A stretch of 11,842 bases of DNA from DATJGF01 sp035495315. Its GTDB lineage: Bacteria > Verrucomicrobiota > Verrucomicrobiia > Limisphaerales > UBA8199. Below the pieces are notes generated by a model. The model did no database searches. It saw only the letters and a program-made list of their open reading frames with translations, and was not told where the DNA came from. Below are positions 7,536 through 11,842 of the stretch, piece after piece. The first letter of the stretch is position 1; each line of letters begins with the position of its first letter. Where the stretch lies: contig DATJGF010000212.1 of the NCBI GenBank assembly GCA_035495315.1, positions 1 through 11,842 of the forward strand, given 5' to 3'. The position numbers and the translations under genes are program-made.

Positions 7536-10478
7536 TTACTCCCAGGCGGCACCTATGAGTTCCTTCCGAGTCGCTGGGTCTTCATTTTCAACAGCCACCA
7601 CTACCCAAGGACTTTCCAGAGTCTGGATGCGGCCTGACCACTCCAGCGCGCCAACCATCCCGCGCTTCAGGGTTAATTCCTGCGTTCCAGGGGAGGAAAG
7701 TGCCAGGTTATCCGTGCGCAGGTTAAAGCGATGCGAGCCCCCACCTCGCGCGGTCAGCACGATTCGCACCGACCCAGCAGCCGAAACGGCCTTGGAGATT
7801 TCAAAATCCAACGTGCGCCCAGGACGTAGATCCAGGTGGTAAACGCCAGTCGGAAGAAATGTCTGCGCTCGTTCTTCTCCGTGACAGCGCACGAGGTAGT
7901 TCCCTTCGGGCAAAAGGACCCTGAAATGCCCTTCAACGGGAGTGGCTTTAACAACCGCTTTTGGTGTTGCGTCGCTCGGGATGAACTCGACAGTGGATCC
8001 GGCCTCTCCTTGAACCAGCGCCGGACCCGCAAGGTCACGCATCAACCAAATCCACCGGCCCACGGGATGCACCCATACCTCCTTGTAGGTCCAGGTGCTT
8101 TGCACAGGCCAATAGGGAACATCGTTGTCACCACGCGTTTGCAGGCCCACCGGCAACGCACCGACCACGTTGCCGGGGAAGGGCGCGTACAATGGAGCAA
8201 AATCATATCCTTCGCCGTACATGGTGCTTTGTGAGAATGGATTGCGCCCAACCACCCACTCTGCCTGTCGCTGCACGAGCGTTACGGCCTCCAAGTCGCC
8301 GCGGAGGTGTGCGGCATTGATCAGGGCCTGGGCCTGCGGGAGGATCGTTCCGAAGTGGCCACGATAATCCAGCCAGACTGGAAACAAACGCAAGTAATGG
8401 CCTTGGCCCAGCGGAATGCCGTTGAGGACCTGATCACGAAACGATTCGCGCCTTGATTCCGGCACACTCCGATACTCCTCCGAGTGATAGATTGAGCCGG
8501 GCATCACGCAGTAGGGTTCCGTGTATTTTGTCACGGACTTCAAGTATTGCGAATAGAGCGCCACCGCCGAATACCATTTCATCCAATCCGGATGATTCGG
8601 AAACGCCTCACAGAGGCGAACCAACGCGACAATCGGGGCCTGCTCCCGTCCCCGATGGCAGTAGTGAAGAATCCGATCCTTGTCCGGGCCGGTATAAAAG
8701 AAGCCGAGCAGCGGAATTTCCCAACGCGGCCGCGTCCGTTCCTGAGAAGTCAGAATGATGCTTGCCAACCCGATCGCCTTGTCCGCATAACGCGGGTCTC
8801 GAGTCACCTGCCACAAACCCACCGAAGCCAAAACTCCCACCGCAGCCGTCTCGTGTTCGACGGCGTCTGAATCGAAGGTGCCGCGCCAGAGTCCCTTCCC
8901 AGTGACCGCGTTGCTGCCTGTCATACCTTCGCAAGCGAAACGCCAATCCGCCTCGGCCATGGAAAGGGAGTAGGCGGCCAGGCGCGAGTCCGACTCCTTT
9001 AGGACGCGAGCGGCGATGGCTTCGGCAGCGGCGGCGGTGAAGTTTCCCAATGGGTCGTTGCGGGCCGTGGTGGTGATATCGTCAGAATTGCCGATGATGC
9101 CGTCGGTCCAGCGACTATTGATTGAACCCTGGTCGCGAAAACCATCGCCAAAACTTGTCTTCAGGAGCCAATCGAGACCCCAGCGCGCTTCTTCCACCAC
9201 CCTTTGGTAAAGTTCAGAGTCCTCGTCCCTGGCGTGCAGGCGCTCCGCCAGGCTGAAGAGGCCGTAAACGATCTCGCCAGTGTTGCCAAGCCCCTGGGTG
9301 AGATCGCCGGCATCATGCCAGCCGCCATTGATAACGATCCGCTTGTCTTCGTGCACCACAGTCCAGTCGCGGTGGCATACACCGTGCACTCCTGGAATGG
9401 CCATCCCGCAGCGTTCCGCGTAAAGGAAGTTAAGTGCCTTCAAAATCGTTTGTTGCCACACGTTCGGGTCGATGCGAAATGGGCGGGTATGCGTTTCCCC
9501 TGCTTGTAGGCTGAAGGAACCGCTCCGAGTGACCTCCGAGAAATCCATCACCTGAAACTCGCCCACGTGCGTTCTCACGGTCCTGATTGGCTTGGTGAGC
9601 ACGGCTTTTCCCGTGGCCTCGTCCACCAGACGGAAGCTCTTTGCCTTGAGCCCGCTGGCAATGGCGCTTTTACGGGCGCCGGGCTGGTAGCCAGTGTGGC
9701 TGAAGGAGATGCGCCCAGGCCAGACGGCCCAGCCTTCAACGTAGTCGGCATCAACCTCTTGGAGTTCCAGATGATCAAAATCAAAGACCAGAGTGCCCGC
9801 CGCCCCGGGCTCATTACCCGACATCAGGCTGGAGATTTCGAAGCGGGTGACTTTGTCTCTCGCAATATTCCCAATCTCCCAAACAACCTGGTTCCATTCC
9901 TGGTTCCGCAGCACCAGTGTTGTCTCGCCCTCCTGACCAAAAGCCGCCGGTAGTTTCTCTACGCCATCGTTGTAAATGCGCAGTTCCAGTGAAACGACGT
10001 TCCATCCCGGGCAGTCAGGGTAGATCCACAAAGAGATACGATTGAATCGGCGCCAATCCTCGCCACCCAACTCTCGCCGGACTCCTGCACTACCCCATCC
10101 CCTGCCATTCCGCGGGCCCGGAACGTTCAACCGCGTGGGCATCTGCATGCGCAGCGATTGGCGGCCTCCGCGCGAGTGCTCGCGGGAGACGCTTATCTCC
10201 GCAATGTTCTGGCTTCGTTCGGTTACCTTTTGCTCCTTGCGGGCATCCACAACCTCAGGCGCTCCAGTCGTGAAGGCGGCCCAATGAGTCAGGTCTTCCA
10301 TGTCGTCCAAAACGTAGCTGGAGATCACTCGTTTGCTGAGCCAACGGTCGGCGGCGGACTCCTTGGGAACCGCCTCCATCAATGATCCTTGGCTAAATGC
10401 GGTGAGGCTTATTCCTGCTACTAGAAGGATTACGCCATGGGTTCTTGATTTGCTCTTCAACAGGGTGCATCGCAGCAT
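7536..10478 (-). CDS. Secreted multidomain GH9 (cellulase-family) glycoside hydrolase
   Basis: The protein has 980 residues. Residues 1-30 are a signal peptide (basic start, then GVILLVAGISLTAFSQ). Residues of about 55-245 form a beta-sandwich resembling carbohydrate-binding or CBM11-like domains ('LDDMEDLTHW', 'FNRISLWIYPD', 'GTLVFDFDHLEL'). Residues of about 257-337 match the Ig-like N-terminal cellulase domain ('ISFSHTGYQPGARKSA', ending 'RPFRID'). The GH9 (alpha/alpha)6 catalytic domain covers about 340-817. 'GGWHDAGD' at 385-392 provides the nucleophilic-water aspartates (D389, D392), 'WVVGRNPFSQS' lies at 741-751, and E800 in 'TYKEVWV' is in the place of the general acid. The last 160 or so residues look like one or two further beta-sandwich domains. 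GH9 enzymes are mostly inverting beta-1,4-glucanases, but divergent members act on other beta-glycans, so cellulose is not assured. The gene is convergent with GH95. No strong Shine-Dalgarno precedes the ATG; the start is chosen for its signal peptide. Confidence 0.9.
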   Translation of the reverse strand: MLRCTLLKSKSRTHGVILLVAGISLTAFSQGSLMEAVPKESAADRWLSKRVISSYVLDDMEDLTHWAAFTTGAPEVVDARKEQKVTERSQNIAEISVSREHSRGGRQSLRMQMPTRLNVPGPRNGRGWGSAGVRRELGGEDWRRFNRISLWIYPDCPGWNVVSLELRIYNDGVEKLPAAFGQEGETTLVLRNQEWNQVVWEIGNIARDKVTRFEISSLMSGNEPGAAGTLVFDFDHLELQEVDADYVEGWAVWPGRISFSHTGYQPGARKSAIASGLKAKSFRLVDEATGKAVLTKPIRTVRTHVGEFQVMDFSEVTRSGSFSLQAGETHTRPFRIDPNVWQQTILKALNFLYAERCGMAIPGVHGVCHRDWTVVHEDKRIVINGGWHDAGDLTQGLGNTGEIVYGLFSLAERLHARDEDSELYQRVVEEARWGLDWLLKTSFGDGFRDQGSINSRWTDGIIGNSDDITTTARNDPLGNFTAAAAEAIAARVLKESDSRLAAYSLSMAEADWRFACEGMTGSNAVTGKGLWRGTFDSDAVEHETAAVGVLASVGLWQVTRDPRYADKAIGLASIILTSQERTRPRWEIPLLGFFYTGPDKDRILHYCHRGREQAPIVALVRLCEAFPNHPDWMKWYSAVALYSQYLKSVTKYTEPYCVMPGSIYHSEEYRSVPESRRESFRDQVLNGIPLGQGHYLRLFPVWLDYRGHFGTILPQAQALINAAHLRGDLEAVTLVQRQAEWVVGRNPFSQSTMYGEGYDFAPLYAPFPGNVVGALPVGLQTRGDNDVPYWPVQSTWTYKEVWVHPVGRWIWLMRDLAGPALVQGEAGSTVEFIPSDATPKAVVKATPVEGHFRVLLPEGNYLVRCHGEERAQTFLPTGVYHLDLRPGRTLDFEISKAVSAAGSVRIVLTARGGGSHRFNLRTDNLALSSPGTQELTLKRGMVGALEWSGRIQTLESPWVVVAVENEDPATRKELIGAAWE

Positions 10479-10510
10479 CTGCTGGACACGACCTACATAG
10501 CGAGCGTGTG

Positions 10511-10557
10511 AATATAAAAACAGCCCAAAATCTGCAGAAGAGCAGATTGTTCTGGGC
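10511..10557 (-). terminator. stem-loop with U-tract in the GH9 leader (terminator or attenuator)
   Basis: Read on the minus strand, GCCCA (10557-10553) pairs with TGGGC (10527-10523), and AATCTGC (10548-10542) pairs with GCAGATT (10535-10529) around a 6-nt loop. The interior loop is asymmetric, 4 nt against 1. The stem is followed at once by TGTTTTTATATT (10522-10511), the layout of an intrinsic terminator. It points toward GH9 and ends 32 nt before its ATG. It may end transcripts arriving from upstream, or act as an attenuator if the GH9 transcript starts above it. If GH9 transcription starts below it, the TATATT at its end could instead serve as a -10 element. Confidence 0.5.
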
Positions 10558-11326
10558 GATATGAAAACAAGCCGGAACGTCTGTCCGAAGGATGATCCGG
10601 GAATGACTTAACCGTTGTTGCCCTCCAACAGATGAGCAACATCAACCTGGGGATAGCCGCATGGCGAAGGCGGGGCCGATCCAGCATAGTCCGCTTCACC
10701 TGGCCATCGCTCATGGTCCGCTGCAACTCCAGGTGAGGGGCGTGTAACCCCGGGCAATGCAGTGGCACGGGTGCAACCAGCAGCCGACAGACGGCTCCTT
10801 AGGCGAAGACTAAAAGACCCCGCCCTTGTCGTGTTTCGACCAGCATCGGAACCTTTTCAGAACACTGGGGACAAGCGGGCCGCTTTCGACTTCCAATGCA
10901 GGCGTGTCGGCTACAGCCGCCGCTGTGCGTCCCTGAGTCGTTCACTTTACGGTCCGTGCTTTTTGGTCGCTCGCCACGAACAGGGCAGGGTAAATTCAAC
11001 CAAACCCGCCAAAGAACACGAGAAAATCAGCTGCACCATCCGTGCCATTCGTCGAGATTGAAACCAGACCAGCTCGAACAGCACGCATTAAGCGTTTGGA
11101 TGCATGTGGGGTGTCCGCACATGAGGCATGCGTCGTGGAATTGCGGGACGTTTTCTGGACGAAAGACGGTTGTTTTTGCAGAAAGATGCCCGAGTGAAAG
11201 AGGCCGTGCCGGTTCGAGGAGTCCTGGCGAGAAGGCAATAAACTTGACACTGTGCATCCACGTTCTTGGGTCGCCGTGAACCGTGCTCAACCAAAAAACA
11301 GGGGAAATAACTTGGACACCAATGGA

Positions 11327-11354
11327 TTGACTGCAACCGTCTGCGAAATATTTA
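11327..11354 (+). promoter_or_regulatory. possible sigma-70-type promoter for the response regulator gene
   Basis: TTGACT at 11327-11332 is a good -35 match. After a 16-bp spacer, TATTTA at 11349-11354 is only a partial -10 match. It lies about 90 bp before the ATG at 11443. The call rests on pattern alone. Confidence 0.22.
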
Positions 11355-11442
11355 AGGATCCCAGGGTTGCTACAGTGAGGCTTTTCGTTTGCATCCAGTT
11401 GTGCTGTGCAGTGAGCTGAAGTAAGCTGCGGATAATAAACGA

Positions 11443-11842
11443 ATGCGGCGCATGGAGCCCCGCTTACACATTTTGTTGGTTGATGACGATCACGCCGATC
11501 TCGCTCTGTTCGGCATTGCCGTTGATAAAATGGATCTCAATATCTGGCTGCAGACTCTGACTACTGGTCAGCAGGCGATCGACTACCTTGAGGCGAAGGG
11601 AGTTTACGCCGACCGCATTTTGCATCCTCTGCCGGATGTGGTCGTTGTGGATTTGAAAATGCCCGGAGTGAACGGTTTCGAACTTTTGGCTTGGCGTAAG
11701 GCATCTCGGGTATTCTCATCAATACCCGTGGTCATTTTGAGTGGCTCGAAGGACCCGGATGAGATTAGACGAGGCGCCGACATGGGGGCTGATAAGCACA
11801 TCCTAAAGCCTCACGATTTTGAAGATTGGAAAAGGGTGGCCA
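11443..11842 (+). CDS. CheY-like response regulator, 3'-truncated by the window
   Basis: From ATG 11443 the frame is open to the window end (133 codons); ATG 11452 is an equally possible start. The sequence is a receiver domain. 'HILLVDDDHADLALF' carries the acidic pair (D14/D15), D70 in 'VVVVDLKMPGVNG' is the phospho-acceptor, S100 in 'VVILSGS' is the conserved Thr/Ser, and K122 in 'HILKP' is the conserved lysine. The spacing is that of an intact receiver. The 20-odd residues between 'DYLEAKGVYADR' and the acceptor Asp resemble the Rcp1-type stand-alone regulators that pair with histidine kinases or phytochromes. Any output domain would lie beyond the window, but this subgroup usually has none. 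No kinase is adjacent within view. It has no evident link to the glycosidases across the 960-bp gap. Confidence 0.9.
   Translation, partial: MRRMEPRLHILLVDDDHADLALFGIAVDKMDLNIWLQTLTTGQQAIDYLEAKGVYADRILHPLPDVVVVDLKMPGVNGFELLAWRKASRVFSSIPVVILSGSKDPDEIRRGADMGADKHILKPHDFEDWKRVA

Larger units (their letters stand above)
10479..11442. other. about 960-bp stretch without a convincing gene
   Basis: Several short frames exist on both strands (for example minus-strand frames over 10493-10768, 10799-10999 and 11027-11290), but none has a recognisable domain, a good start region or consistent coding character. One minus-strand frame contains C-X2-C pairs ('ACPQCSEKVPML' near 10860 and 'CLMCGHPTC' near 11120) interrupted by a stop, which could be a decayed zinc-binding protein or chance. 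The stretch also holds a terminator-like hairpin in the GH9 leader and a possible promoter for the response regulator gene. Confidence 0.45.

Noticed and set aside
10493..10768. 91-codon minus-strand gene upstream of GH9
   Set aside because: It spans the terminator-like hairpin, has no recognisable features, and shows no coding character.
11244..11272. TTGACA at 11244-11249 as a promoter -35 box
   Set aside because: No -10-like hexamer occurs at the proper distance; the following 17 bp lead to TGGGTC.

Overview
The window looks like a chromosomal segment from a Verrucomicrobiota bacterium, most like the Pedosphaera/Limisphaerales group. That assignment is inferred from protein style; no marker gene is present. 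The supporting signs are a beta-propeller protein with a C-terminal 'YEIQASTDL..W / RFYRA' tail, a type II pseudopilin-like protein with an H-X9-DG motif, a ceramidase-like hydrolase, and exported glycoside hydrolases of families GH95 and GH9. Start codons mostly lack a clear Shine-Dalgarno sequence. No tRNA, rRNA, CRISPR array, IS element or integrase is visible.

Layout, left to right. (1) 2-1165 (+): the 3' part of an SBBP-type beta-propeller protein, cut by the window edge. (2) 1335-2312 (+): a secreted PD40/TolB-like beta-propeller protein with five repeats. (3) 2474-3304 (+): a prepilin-type protein with an H-X9-DG motif. (4) 3305-3729: a gene-poor stretch with no convincing gene. (5) 3730-5124 (+): a secreted neutral-ceramidase-like zinc hydrolase. 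(6) 5157-7529 (+): a GH95 alpha-L-fucosidase-family gene interrupted by one in-frame TGA at 6813-6815, with clear homology continuing in the same frame to 7529. (7) 7536-10478 (-): a large secreted multidomain GH9 (cellulase-family) protein, converging on GH95 with only 6 bp between stop codons. (8) 10479-11442: about 960 bp without a convincing gene, containing a terminator-like hairpin in the GH9 leader. (9) 11443 to the end (+): a single-domain-type CheY-like response regulator, cut by the window edge.

The ceramidase-like and GH95 genes are 32 bp apart on the same strand and are probably co-transcribed. With the convergent GH9 gene they form a small export-directed glycan or glycoconjugate degradation locus, though it has no SusC/SusD-type transporter and no dedicated regulator in view. 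The two propeller proteins and the pseudopilin upstream belong to paralogous surface/secreted families that are very abundant in this phylum, and nothing in the sequence ties them functionally to the glycosidases.

I did not find evidence of an entirely new system. The most noteworthy observation is the single in-frame TGA that splits an otherwise intact GH95 gene. Next are the stem-loop plus U-tract in the leader of the GH9 gene, the loss of the ceramidase catalytic serine motif in the ceramidase-like protein, and a possible frameshift at that protein's C-terminus.
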